A stretch of DNA of 64,000 bases from Brachyhypopomus gauderio (lineage: Eukaryota > Chordata > Actinopteri > Gymnotiformes > Hypopomidae), in contig NC_135220.1 in the NCBI RefSeq assembly GCF_052324685.1, positions 2,524,716 to 2,588,715 of the forward strand, written 5' to 3'. Positions within the stretch are counted from its first letter, which is position 1, and each line of letters begins with the position of its first letter. Positions 52,120-63,391 of this stretch are shown here, one piece after another. The position numbers and the translations under genes were made by a program. The notes under the pieces are model-generated. The model searched no databases, was not told the origin of the DNA, and worked only from the letters and a program-made list of their open reading frames with translations.

Positions 52120-55100
52120 TATATCTCTGTCTTACTATAACACTGAAGGCCCATAAAGGCACCACAGTCCCCAAGCCCTTCAACCTCTCTACTGGCACCA
52201 AGAGAAGGCAAGAGGAGACTGATACCTACGTGCCCATGGCCCAGCAGATCGAGCAATTTGAGAAACGCACACCCAGGCGATATCACCTGCGTAGTCGGCA
52301 GAGGCAGGAGAAAGGTCAGGCTCCGCTTTCTCCCTGTCTCATGTTATGGTGTTTTGGTTGTTGGGTAATTTGGACAATGTCATTAGTGTGTCTGTAGGAA
52401 ATGGCGACATTTTATTTAATAGTGGTATCATCTTGGCCATTGACTTCTCTTTAATCCTTTAAATGGGTTGAGATGCATGTTGAGGTGTACATTAAGGGTT
52501 TCTCCTGCTTTGCCCTCAGGACCGTCACCGGTGAAGGGTGAGAAGCTGAAGCTCACCCATCCTCACACTCCCCAGCTGCTGACACGTCAGAGGAGCCGGC
52601 CTGTCGTGGTGAAGAGTGCGGCTGAGATCGAAGCTGAAGAACTCGAGAAACTGCAACAGTATGTAGTGATGCCGTCTGGCATCTACACACTGACACCCAC
52701 ATCCAACATGAGAGGCTTAGGGTGTGGGGTGGGTGTGGGGTTTTTTTATATTCATCTGGATATAAAGATGATAAAATTAAGTACATTTGTGTGCATTTTG
52801 GGAAATTGTATCCATGTAAAGGTCCCATATGGCTGTACCATAACTTCTTTCCTTTTAGGTTTAAATTTAAAGCTCTGGAGCTTAACCGGAAAATCCTTGA
52901 AGGGGCCCTGGCTCCTAAGAAGCCAGCCCCCAAAGAAGTTACACAGCCACAGGCCTTCCAGCTGGAAGTGGAGAAACGTCTGCACGAGAGACATGCCAGC
53001 AAAAAACCAGAAGAACCTGAACAGCACACCTTCCACTCCAGACCCCTGCCCACTCGTATCCTCGAGGAGGTGGTGGTAAGCTGCTCTTCACCCTGTCGTT
53101 TCTTCTGTATCTCCAGGTGTCACCTGTGTTGTGCGCCACTGGCTGATTCCATGGTATCATCTACATGTCTGACTCCTTCTTTTTGCCTTAACTAGGGTGT
53201 CCCAGAGAAGAAAGTGCTGAATCCTACTGTCCCCGAATCTCCTGCTTTTGCACTCAAAAACCGTGTTCGTGTAGAACGCAAGACGGAGGAGGTACGTCTT
53301 GGCTGATTTGCATAGTTCTTTCTAGGGGTGCACGATATGGACTAGAATTGCGATGTGCGATAACCTTGTTGGATATCCCGATATCGATGTGAACCACGAT
53401 AAATTAGGATTAAAATGCAGAAATATGGTGTCTCTCTGAACAGCAGCACGTTAATTTGTTTTGTTTTTTACTGTGTAATGAATCCAGAATAGTTCCAAAT
53501 ATTTTGCAGGTTTATTCAACAATAGATTCAATCTAGGTTTATACTTTCACGAGTGCCTGTAGCGCGCGACTCCGCACACCTCGCGTGAACCTCTGCGAAC
53601 GGCGGAAGCGTTTAATCTTGCTATGTCACATTCTTTGCAGTGTTGTCCGAAACGATATGTAGGCCTAGTAGTTAGGGGTGCACGATATGGACTAGAATTG
53701 CGATGTGCGATAACGTTGTTGGATATCCCGATATCGATGTGAACCACGATAAATTAAGATTAAAATACAGAAATGTAGTGTCTCTCTGAACAGCAGCACG
53801 TTAATTTGTTTTGTTTTTTACTGTGTAATGAATCCAGAATAATTCCAAATATTTTGCAGGTTTATTCAACAATAGATTCAATCTAGGTTTATACTTTCAC
53901 GAGTGAGCGACTCCGCACACCTCGTTAACCTCCGCGAACGGCGGAAGCGTTTAATCTTGCCGTGTCACATTCTTTGCAGTGTTGTCCGAAACGATATGTA
54001 GGCCTAGTAGTATAAAAAAAACACCCCTCAAATACAGGGGAATGAACTTTTACCTGACCAATTTTAATGTTGCTTTGTGTTTCAGGTTTGAAAAGTGCTG
54101 GAATTTAGGCTAAAGTATTTGAAAAGGCTTGAAATTGTAACTACTTCGTTTCACAACAAATATCTGTCTGACTGAACAATTCTCTTGTATTACGTTAACA
54201 AATACGAGCCTCTTGTAATTCCAGGACGAAACATGAGAGAACGTGAAGACGTTAAGATTGGGCGTTTTGAAAATAAATATCCATTAAATAATGTGATAAA
54301 AAAGCAAATTATTTCGAATCATTTAGAGTATATGTATAAATATTTAATTCAATAACGTGCTGGGAATTATTGAAATGGACCTTGAAAGTGACGTACAAGT
54401 GCTTGAATTCCACCTTGTATAGGTGTATGAACCCTGCAAACATGACTGTTCTCATTGCGCCGAGACGCGGCGCGCGCGAACTTACAAAATTCGAGAGGTG
54501 CACGACCTCGTGAATCGACAGCGCGCGAGGCAATTGCACACGGGCGAAGCCACCGCGATTACGTTATTTTTGCCCCCCGGACCCTCGCGCCGCATCAAGT
54601 GTAAACCAGGCTTAAACCAAATCGCGTGTCTGATGAGCGTGTTCACCCCACTCCAGGGTTGCCAGGTCCTACAAAAGCTTTCCGCACAAAATCTGCGAGT
54701 GTAAGTTGTCGGCGGGGGGGGGGTGTTGCGAGTGTGAACTGGAGACAAATTAAGTATTATATCGCGATCGATTCTTAGTGTTGACTTGTAACTTCCGCAG
54801 TAGCCCAACTCAAAAGTAGCCCAAAAAAACCGCACCCCGCGGCCCCAGAATTTTTACCCACGGCTGGATTTTCAAACAAGCCCAATTTGGCATGAAAACC
54901 GAGAACCTGGCAACTCTGCCTCACTCTGCCTCTTGCCTACTTACGGCACGTGATCATAGTCTGCAGCGCGAATAGCTCCCTCTATTGCTGGACGAGGATA
55001 ACGCAATTTGAGTTTGCTGTTATTCAAGGAGTTATCGTGGCTCTTTCGATGTGTTTATTGTGAAACTTCACATCGCGATAACGATAAAAATACGATTAAT

Positions 55101-57030
55101 CGTGCAGCCCTACTAGTAGTATAAAAAAAAAAACACCCCTCAAATACAGGGGAATGAACATTTACCTGACCAATTTTAATGTTGCTTTGTGTTTCAGGTT
55201 TGAAAAGTGCTGGAATTTAGGCTAAAGTACTTGAAAATGCTTGAAATTGTAACTACTTCGTTTCACAACAAATAGCTGTCTGACTGAACAGTTCTCTTGT
55301 ATTACGTTAATTCCAGGACAAAACATGAGGGAACGTGAAGACGTTAAGATTGGGCGTTTTGAAAATAAACAACCATTAAATAATGTGATTTAAAAAAGCA
55401 AATTATTTCGAATCATTTCGAGTATATGTATAAAAAACGAGGATAATGCAATTTGAGTTTGCTGTTATTCAAGGAGATATCGTGGCTCTTTCGATGTGTT
55501 TATTGTGAAACCTCACATCGCGATAATGATAAAAATACGATTAATCGTGCAGCCCTAGTTCTTTCTGAGGTGTCCCTGATCACTGGAGTAGTGGTGCTTC
55601 TGCAGTCTTTGAGCCTGTGTGTGCATATGCAGGCAAGGCCTCCAGCTCCACTCAAGGCGCTTCCGGTTCCCCACTTGCTGCCATTTCACCCTAAGCCTGT
55701 GGTGAAGAGCTCCGTCGAGATGTGCCCTTTCTCCTTCGAGCAACGTGAACAGGAGCGCAAAGCCCATAAGGAGAAAAAACTCGAAGAGCAAAAGCATGAG
55801 GTATGATGCCTCGAATAACAACGTCTCCTCTAGTTTGGAGGGTTTGTGCTGCTATTTGATGTACGCAACCTGATGTCTCGTTCCCACTGTGTTCCCAGGC
55901 GCCCAAGTTCAAGGCTCGGCCGCTGCCTGACTTCCATGAGGTGAAACTTCCAGACAAGAAGGTGATCGAGCCAACCAAACCGGCTCCTTTCCGTCTGAAC
56001 GTGGACGAGCGTGGGTCTGTGAAGAGTGAGCGCTGGGAGCAGATGGTGAGCCTTTTCCCTGCTCTTGACTTGTGCTTCAGCTCCTTGTATGAGATTGTGT
56101 GGACCGGTCTTGGCATTTGGGCTTTAATGTGGTGGTTTACTTCCTGTTTCCTTTAGATAAAGGAAGAACTGAAGCAGCAAGCTGACGCAGCCTGCTTCAA
56201 AGCACGGCCCAACACGAGCACGCACAAAGAGCCCTTTGTGCCCAAGAAGGAAAACCGTTCTATCTTGGGTATGTTGCAGCAGCACGTGTGTCGTGCACAA
56301 GAGTGTCTGGCTGACCTGGTCTTGACCTCCACTGCTGGTGCTGCTTCATCCCCTCTGCTTCACTGGGCCCTGTGTGCTTCACATTAGTGTTGATGCACTG
56401 AAAGCTCTCAACTGTTCACCTCTGTTTTGCTCTCTTCCCACTCTCACGGCTGATGTCACTTGGCCTCCCTCTTTGGTCCCATTTTTATTTATTTTTGTTA
56501 CACCTCTTTCGGCGCTGTCTCAAGCCAATGCTACCCATTCTGCAGTTCCCGAGGGCTTCCAACTGGCGACTGAAAAGCGTGCCACAGATCGTATGGAGTT
56601 TGAGCGAGTCTTGAAGGAGAAGGAGACTCTGAGGGTTCAGATGGAGGAGCGTCAGGTCAGAGAACGTGAAGAGCAGGAGAAGGAGGAGATTGCACGGCTG
56701 CGACACGAACAGGTAAACCTGCTGCACGATTGCTGTTTCGTTTCTGGGCCCTAGCGTGTTGGTGGGAGAAGAACTGCCCTCCAAACACAGCAGCTACACT
56801 CGTACCTTTCGTCAGTGTCTTGCTGTTGCAAGCATAAGTAAAACGTGCAGTATTTAAATGTTTACATGCATAAGGTTTCTCTTTGCTGGTTTGTCACCAA
56901 CTCGTGATTCTGTGTGCAGGTGCATAAAGCCCAACCAGTTCGACGCTACAAACCTATTGAGCTGAAGCACAGTGAGGCCACACTCACAGTGCCCCAGTCT
57001 CCCAACTTCTCTGACCGCTTCCGCCTGTGA
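47842..57030 (+). CDS. tpx2: TPX2 spindle assembly factor, tandem copy B (17 coding exons)
   Basis: Exons: 47842-47950, 48147-48290, 48407-48572, 48711-48785, 49363-49407, 49589-49684, 49774-49883, 51705-51859, 52149-52314, 52520-52658, 52859-53075, 53196-53291, 55633-55800, 55899-56045, 56157-56268, 56525-56712, 56920-57030 (2244 nt, 747 residues). All splice sites and phases equal those of copy A. Protein differences seen include [16 protein letters not shown] (L to P and I to M next to the Aurora motif), an in-frame HPSE insertion in exon 3, an extra Ser in exon 4, an extra Lys in exon 13 and F to L at the exon 15 end. It stops after FSDRFRL at TGA, the ancestral end. Three introns carry copy-specific insertions (introns 4, 7 and 12), which nearly double its length. 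It looks functional. Confidence 0.95.
48825..49330. mobile_element. Copy-B-specific insertion in tpx2 intron 4 (about 506 bp, unclassified)
   Basis: Present between GGCTGTCTT and GTTGAGTCAGTGG, which are nearly adjacent in copy A (32500). It has no terminal inverted repeats, and a moderately AT-rich interior with GGTGGGAGAGAATTCCAGTC. It may be a retroelement fragment. The class is not determined. Confidence 0.6.
50034..50334. mobile_element. PIF/Harbinger-type MITE nested in the intron 7 hAT
   Basis: Same family as 37518-37854: ends AGCTGGGCCCATTTTCAG and TGTGTACGCCCAGCT. Flanks are TAA on the left and TTA on the right, so the duplication has drifted or the terminus is shifted by one base. 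Confidence 0.85.
50782..51293. mobile_element. hAT-type element nested in the intron 7 hAT
   Basis: Ends CAGGAGTCTGCAACCC and GGTTGCCGACCCCTG, flanked by TTGTAGAC and CTGTAGAC (one mismatch). Its interior (about 50990-51195) is a reverse-oriented copy of a part of the intron 12 hAT family (compare 53535-53665 and 54010-54090), which implies yet another layer. Confidence 0.85.
52064..52128. repeat. (AT)n microsatellite in tpx2-B intron 8
   Basis: About 65 bp of (AT)n next to the exon 9 acceptor region. The matching place in copy A has only ATATATATAAC. Confidence 0.95.
53323..55557. mobile_element. Outer hAT element in tpx2-B intron 12, TSD GTTCTTTC
   Basis: A 2235-bp element with ends TAGGGGTGCACGATAT and ATTAATCGTGCAGCCCTA. 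It is flanked by identical 8-bp duplications GTTCTTTC (53315-53322 and 55558-55565). Copy A intron 12 (about 34950) carries the single uninterrupted GTTCTTTC. Without the nested element the outer copy is 787 bp. No transposase frame. Confidence 0.95.
53673..55112. mobile_element. Inner hAT element of the same family, TSD CTAGTAGT
   Basis: A 1440-bp element with the same ends as the outer element, inserted into it. It is flanked by identical 8-bp duplications CTAGTAGT (53665-53672 and 55113-55120). Its first ~335 bp and last ~100 bp match the outer copy. The extra middle part (about 54440-55000) includes the GC-rich block also found at 38980-39118. Confidence 0.95.
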
Positions 57031-57269
57031 GGATACGAGTACTAAAAAGAAATATCTTCAGTCTTTTTTTAATCTTGCTGTAAAATTTTGCTGTTTATTG
57101 CTTTGTTTTTAAGTCTTTTTCATAATAAAATGTCTTAAATGTGTAGTTCCGCTCTATACATTTGTTGATCTGAATGGGTTTCCACCAACACTCAGATTTT
57201 CACCTTTTTCCAGAATCCAATGCATCACCCCTTGCTGTGTCCTAAACTGCATACTAATGACTGTAGTAT
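57031..57269 (+). terminator. tpx2: tpx2-B 3' UTR with polyadenylation signal
   Basis: AATAAA near 57124-57129 after the copy-B stop, as in copy A but with a short extra segment (TTGCTTTGTTTTTAAG). Confidence 0.7.
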
Positions 57270-58635
57270 AAACTGGATTTCAAAAAAGTTGGAACACTAA
57301 ACAAATTGTGAATAAAAACAGTCCTGTAATGATGCGGAGGTGCCAACATCTAATTTTATTCAGAATAGAACTCAAATCGCAGATCAAAAGCTTAAACTGA
57401 GAGAATATCATTTTAAGGGAAGAATGTTGTTTCAAGGCCATTTTTACCACTGTGTGGCATCCTCCGTTCTTCTTACAGCACTCAACAGATGTCTGGGGAC
57501 AGGAGACCAGGTTCTCAAGTTTAGAAATAGGAATGCTCTTGTCCCATTAATGGAATAGGAATCCCATTCATGTCTAATACAGGCCTCTAACTGTTCAATC
57601 GTCTTGGGCCTTCTTTGTTGCACCTTCTTCTTTATGATGCACCAAGTGTTCTCTATAGGTGAAAGATCTGGACTGCAGGCTGGCCATTTCAGTACGTGGA
57701 TACTTTTACATAGCCATGATGTGATTGCTGCAGAATGTGATCTGGCATTATCATGTCGAAAAATGCAGGGTCTTCCCTGAAAGAGATGACTTCTAGATGG
57801 GAGCACATGTTGTATAGTACCTGAACATAGTTCTCTACATTAATTGTGCCTTTCCAGTCATGCAAGCTGCCCATGCCACAAGCACTCCTGCAACCCCATA
57901 CCATCAGTGATGCAGGCTTCTGAACGGAGCGCTGATAACTGGTTATCCTTGTTCTCTCTGGTCCGGATGACATGGTGTCCTAGTGTTTCATAAAGAACTT
58001 CAAATTGTGACTCATCCGACCACAGAACAGTCTTCCATTTTGCCACACTCCATTTTAAATGACCCCTGGCCCAGTGCAAATGTCTGAGCTTGTGGAACTT
58101 GCTTAGAAATGGTTTCCTCTTTGCACTGTAGAGTTTCAGCTGGCAATAGTGGATGGCATGGTAGATTGTGTTCACTGGCAATACATTCTGGAAGTATTCC
58201 TGAGCCCATTCTGTTATTTCCCTCACTGTGGCATTCCTGTTTGAGCTGCAGTGACCCAGAGATCATGAGCATACGGTAGAGTTTTACGGCCTTGACCCTT
58301 ACGCTCAGAGATTGTTCCAGATTCTCTGAATGTTTTGATGATGTTATGCACAGTTGATGCTGGGTAAAATACCATTCTGGTATTGCTGCCATATCTTTTT
58401 GCAAAACAATGGTGGAATTGGTGATCTTCTTACCATCTTGGTTTCAGAGAGACACTGACACTCTGAGAAGCTCTTTTTATAGTCATGTTGTCAATTGACC
58501 TAATTAGTGTTAATTGGTCTTCCAGCTCTGCGTTATATGCTCAATTTCCTTTTTCCAGCCACTTGTTGCTACTTGTCCCAACTTTTTTGGGATTTGTTGA
58601 CACTGAACATTTTTCCTTTAAAATGTTACATTTTT
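57270..58635 (-). mobile_element. Tc1-like element after tpx2-B
   Basis: Duplicate of the element at 36640-38632 without its two insertions. Minus-strand transposase pieces include 57444-57806 (IFRHDNARSHSAAITSWLC, PACSPDLSPIENTWC) and 57858-58226 (WSDESQFEVL). Several frames are needed, so it is inactive. The duplication unit ends about here: 38632 and 58635 share AAAATGTTACATTT, then diverge. Confidence 0.9.
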
Positions 58636-60055
58636 GGAGTTTTTATGTTTGGAATCTGCATTTTTTTGGAAATTTTTTCCCCACACATTTTCATAGTAAA
58701 CATCAGGCATAGCTATTTATTTATGCCCAAAACATTGAGGTTTAATTTTTAATTTCAATTTAGCTCATTTTCAGAGTGTCATTATTTGAATTAAATATAA
58801 ATATCAATGCATGTAGCCAGAAAAGATGAGTAAGTTGGTGGAACAATCACTCCACATTGATAGTAACGCACATCTCTAACATTAATAAACAAGATTAGGA
58901 CACCCACAAATTGAATCAGCAAATAAACAAAAATGAACAGTCTGAAAACTATTTAAAGAACTCTGCAGTGACGCATGGCATCGTGGGAGTTCTTGACATG
59001 CTTCCTCTCTGCTCTTCCATTGGTCAACAGCCTAAGTCTGCGGTGGAAGCATATCACACAGCTGATAGCGCATGTCTACCTGAAATGTCCTTTTACTCAG
59101 ATAACCTTGTACACTTCAATTTTTACCATCCCCGTTTGTTGATACAGAAATACTTTGGTCACAGGCCTGTGTCTGCTGGACTCTCCCAAGAGAGTCTCCC
59201 CCACGCACACACACCTCACAGGTGCCAGCTCATTACCCTGGGTCTGTGGTCTTCCTATGGTTTGCCTGATAACTCCCCCAGGTCTGTGGTCTTCCTAGGG
59301 TTTTCCTGATAACTTCCATAGGTCTGTGGAAAAACTGTCTGTCCCTTACATGACTGCCCATGCCAGCTTTGCATTCCTCGGTAATCGGTTACTATTCACA
59401 AACCCCCCCCCACCTCCCCCTGCACGGACAGCCTATTTCTGGTGTGGTGGCAACGAGACTCAGATAAAGAAGGAATCTGACAGGCTGTTACTCCAGGAGC
59501 CCCAGTGGGTGTACCAGTCCCTGTCCCTCTGGCCCCTGTCTCTACCGTTCCACCCGGGCTCCTGATACTAGGCTGACCGCTCTCTTTACAGGTAAGGGCT
59601 TCAGCTTTGGACGCACGTTTTTTGTATTATCACAAAACATAATGTACTCTTGTGAAAGAGTTGATTTGTTTAGAGGTCTCAATGTTTTGCTTGATTACCC
59701 ATTGTTTCTTTTTGAATAATGTTTTCAAAGTACGCCTGGTCAATTTGGCCATTGTCTGTACGTCTATGTGTCTTTGTGTATGAACCAATGTGCTTAGTAG
59801 TGGGTGACAACAAACCAGTGACCTCCTGCTGTATAGTTGAAATCAGGGAATGTTTTCTTTCTGGAATTAAAGGTCAAAAGGATAGGGTTTCCTGTGACAC
59901 CTCTTTGTGTAATTGGATTAGAAAATGTTTAAAGGTTCAAAGGTTAGAGGTTATAACAGTTAAAGACCCTGTTGTGCCACTAACACCTGTTTGCTTCATC
60001 ACTGCCTATAAAAAAAGCCCTCACTGCTGCCAGTTCTGCTCTGCACTCGCCGATC
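58636..60055 (+). promoter_or_regulatory. Upstream region of the kinase-like gene
   Basis: Mostly unique sequence with no supported exon. It holds a tandem repeat of about 39 bp at 59240-59330 (GGTCTGTGGTCTTCCTA). Close to the start codon are an E-box CACCTG at 59984-59989 and a TATA box TATAAAAAA at 60007-60015, about 45 bp before ATG 60056. A TATA box with an E-box would fit muscle expression; that link is inference. Confidence 0.5.
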
Positions 60056-63001
60056 ATGCGTTCCACAAGGTGGCCCCCTCCGCCCGCCCGTGACCTGGAC
60101 TCTCTGGAAGCCAAGATGGATGACCTGCATCGTAAATTGGACCAGCTCTTGTCCCGGAGCTCCACAGATGGAGGGGGGGGCTGTCCCATGTGCACCATCT
60201 GCAGCCAGCACACCAGGGAACAGGAGGCTACGGCCAGCCGGCTGTCAGCTCAGGCCAAGCTCCTGGAGTCTTTGGACAGGAAAGTCATGGAGGTGAGAAC
60301 TTCACTGGAGGAGCTAGCACGCGGTATGTTGACTGAAGAGACGCAGTGCTCTCTACCATTCATTTTTACCCTCGGTGTACAGAAGTGTAGGATTTACTTG
60401 CCTTTGTCAGTGAGAGTGTTTGCATGTTGGACTCAACTTCCAGCTAAGTTGGGTGTGTTCCAATAATGAGATGGAATATAACTATCTTTGTATACATGCT
60501 GAATACAGTTTTAATAGATAATTATGCTTGTGCATTTATTCATGGTATTGCTAAAATGGCCACGTGTTTTAAACTTGTTTTTGTCTTTGTATAAGATCAT
60601 TCAGGAGTAAGTTTTCTAATGCCGATATGTTGTGCTTTTAATGTTGTTTTGTCTCTCAAACAATAGAGAGACTATATGACAATATGTCAGTGCCAGTTGT
60701 GGCTCTGCAGAGAAGGAAATCTTTGCCTGTTAGAGCCTCAGTGGTGAGTTCAGACTCATTACACACATTAAATTGGTTTTTGACTCTCACTGTGTTTTTG
60801 AACTGTAATCAGAGCTACACTCAAGCGAACGTACTGCTGTGTCAATTCAATCATAACTTCAATCATAACAGATGTTAAAGTATCCTACCAAAAAATGAAG
60901 CTGAATTGGAGTTAAGATGTAACAGGCAAAAAAGTAATATACTTAACAGTAATGTATTACTGTTAAGTACTGGGATATTACAGTGCAATTTTTCTATCAC
61001 TATATAGAATAAAGCTTGTTAACAGTTCATTATCTTAAGATGCACAAAACGTATGGTAAAATTATGAAGCTTAAAAGCAAGAGGCATATACAGAAACCTC
61101 TGTTACCAACAGAGGTAATGACAGTTAACAAAAAAAGAATGAGTACTTCAATGTGATTGAATAAACATAACCAATTAAAAAGTGTGTACAATGTACAATG
61201 TTTGAAAAGTACAAATCCTATCCTTCAACACTTTGTTACTAGTTCTTCTGATCATAATTCAATCTGTAATTGCAGACTGCATGTAACATGCTTTGCTCAC
61301 TGGTCATGTCTCTCCTCAATAACAGGATGAAGTATATATGCGGTTCGATATGCCCAGAGATCAGAAAGTAATGCAGCATGCTATTAATGTGCCCTGTGGA
61401 AGAGGTCAGACAGGTACTGTTTTGTTCATTAGCACCTTGCCTGTCTGGCACCATTAGATTGGAAAGCTGGAACAAACCCACTGTCTTCCCATGTCGATGG
61501 AATTTGACACAGGAATGTTTAACCACAAAACTATTTTTTGTCCGCCTCCCCACACCGTTGCCACGGTGAGATCCATCATTCACACCTCTGGGGTATAAAA
61601 GGCAGTTGTAATAATTAATAGCTAGCATGCATGCATCATAATGCTGTGCAGAAGAGAGGGTCTGTCTGGTTCTCCTTCACATAAAGGATAAAATGTTAGA
61701 TGGCAGCTGCAGTGTTTGTCTCTCTTTGCAGGCATTCTGATTGAAGACAGCGAAAACGAGGGAGTTAAAGAAGTTGGGTGCTCATTCAGTGGTGATCCAG
61801 CAGAGGTCAAAGTTAGGCATGAGCCTAAGACCCAAAAAGATGTTAAAAAAGATGTACGAGCATTGCCACATATGGCTCTGATAGATGAAGCAACACTGTC
61901 CTCAAGCCCCAAAGGTTCCATAACAGCGGGGGTCGGTCTAACAGCGGGGGTTGGTCCTTGTGCGTCTGCAGTGACCTCAAAGGCGGCAACATCTCCACCA
62001 GTGGTTGTACCAAAAATAGCAGGTGCAAACATGGCAAAAACAATCGTCACATCATCGCAGCCGCAAATGGCACCCAAGGTGACGGCGGCGCTTGCTCCTG
62101 GTAAATGTGATGCATCTTCTCCTAATGATACAGCCACAAACACAGGACCTAAAGCACTGGCGCCCAGTCAGAAGATGCCAAAAACACTACAGTTCACAGT
62201 AGGAGACATCACAGCAGCGCCACCATCTGTCCCTCATGTGCAAACAAGTTTGGGTGTTTCTCTTTCAAAATCCCAAGTCACGGGGATGTCTTCGGCTAAT
62301 GTAACGTCATCCCAAACATTAGCAGCGGACTCAAAATCAGCCCAGCTGAATGGCATGGTACAACAAATGACAGCAGCTGGAGATAAAACATTATGCCCAA
62401 GTCACCTCCCAAAGACAGTGGGGCTCACTCCTCCACTGACACCAGTGGCTGCAGCATCAGTCAACTCCAAAGCCAGTAACACGCCCCTGCCGTCTGTGAC
62501 TGAGTTTGCGTCAGCAAGTTTTAAATCTCCCAAGGCGACAAACATGGACGCCTCTGTGGCAACATTGCAATCCTTCAACAAGTCTGCAGCAAATTCTCAA
62601 ACAGCAAAACCACTGGCAACAAAAAGTCCCATGTCATCACCATCGAACCCTTTTGCCGTGGTAACCCCTAGGGCAGTGGCTGAAGGTGTCTCCCTCAGGT
62701 ATGTGCCCAGTTGTCCTAAAACCCTACGATGGTTAAGTGAAAAATCAAGAATAAATTTAGATGGAACAAAATTTGTAAAACATTGCTATCAACTGGAAAA
62801 AAAACTACCCTTTTCTATGACACAGGTTTCAAGGCCTCGAAGGGAAACCCGATTCTGCTCACTCAGCAACGGCACCACTGGTGAAGCCTGCTGCAACTGA
62901 GGTCACCGTGCTTGGTGGTATTCAGATTAGAATAAACCCAGCAGAAGACAAAAGCAAAGTTCTGACCAAGACGCCCCCCAAAACATGCTTTAAAATGATA
63001 G
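60056..63001 (+). CDS. N-terminal part of a probable muscle myosin light chain kinase (MYLK2/MYLK3-like); continues past the window
   Basis: Five phase-consistent exons: 60056-60323, 60667-60743, 61326-61413, 61732-62698 and 62826-63001 (525 codons so far). Exon 1 encodes a short coiled coil (DLDSLEAKMDDLHRKLDQLL; LLESLDRKVMEVRTSLEELA), similar in kind to the N-terminal helix of MYLK3. Exon 4 (967 nt) is Ala/Ser/Thr/Pro-rich and disordered, as in the N-terminal halves of MYLK2 and MYLK3. Exon 5 ends TEVTVLGGIQIRINPAED... KTCFKMIG. No kinase domain lies in the window, so the identification rests on architecture and on TPX2 and MYLK2 being neighbours in human as I recall. A weak further acceptor is at 63981-63982. 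It could be an unrelated disordered protein. Confidence 0.55.
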
Positions 63002-63090
63002 GTAAATGGTTAAAACCGTCACAGTTCATTTTCCATCTCTGGCAGGATTATTCACGTCCGCGCCGTTTTGGACTTGTTTATCCTTTAGGT

Positions 63091-63383
63091 CAGGGGTGGC
63101 CAACCCGTTATAGACCAAGAGCCACTTTTCTTACTGTGTTACGGCAAAGAGCCACATTGTACATGGGCGAGTGTAATCTGTTGAGCGGGGGGGAGTGTAA
63201 ATTATTAGCTGTGAAGACAAAGTCAAATGCGTGTTTAAAAGTATTAGCGGCTCGCTAGGCTTGTAAACTAACCGCGCACCACGAAAATGTAGCAGTGTGT
63301 CGCCTCGTTTGTGCAGGTGAGCCCGCGGACCGGCTGGGAGCCGCATGAAACCAGGCAACCGAGCCGCGGGTTGGCCACCCCTG
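63091..63383. mobile_element. hAT-type short element in the kinase-like gene's last visible intron, TSD CTTTAGGT
   Basis: A 293-bp element with ends CAGGGGTGGCCAACCCG and CGGGTTGGCCACCCCTG, flanked by identical 8-bp duplications CTTTAGGT (63083-63090 and 63384-63391). Non-coding. Confidence 0.95.
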
Positions 63384-63391
63384 CTTTAGGT

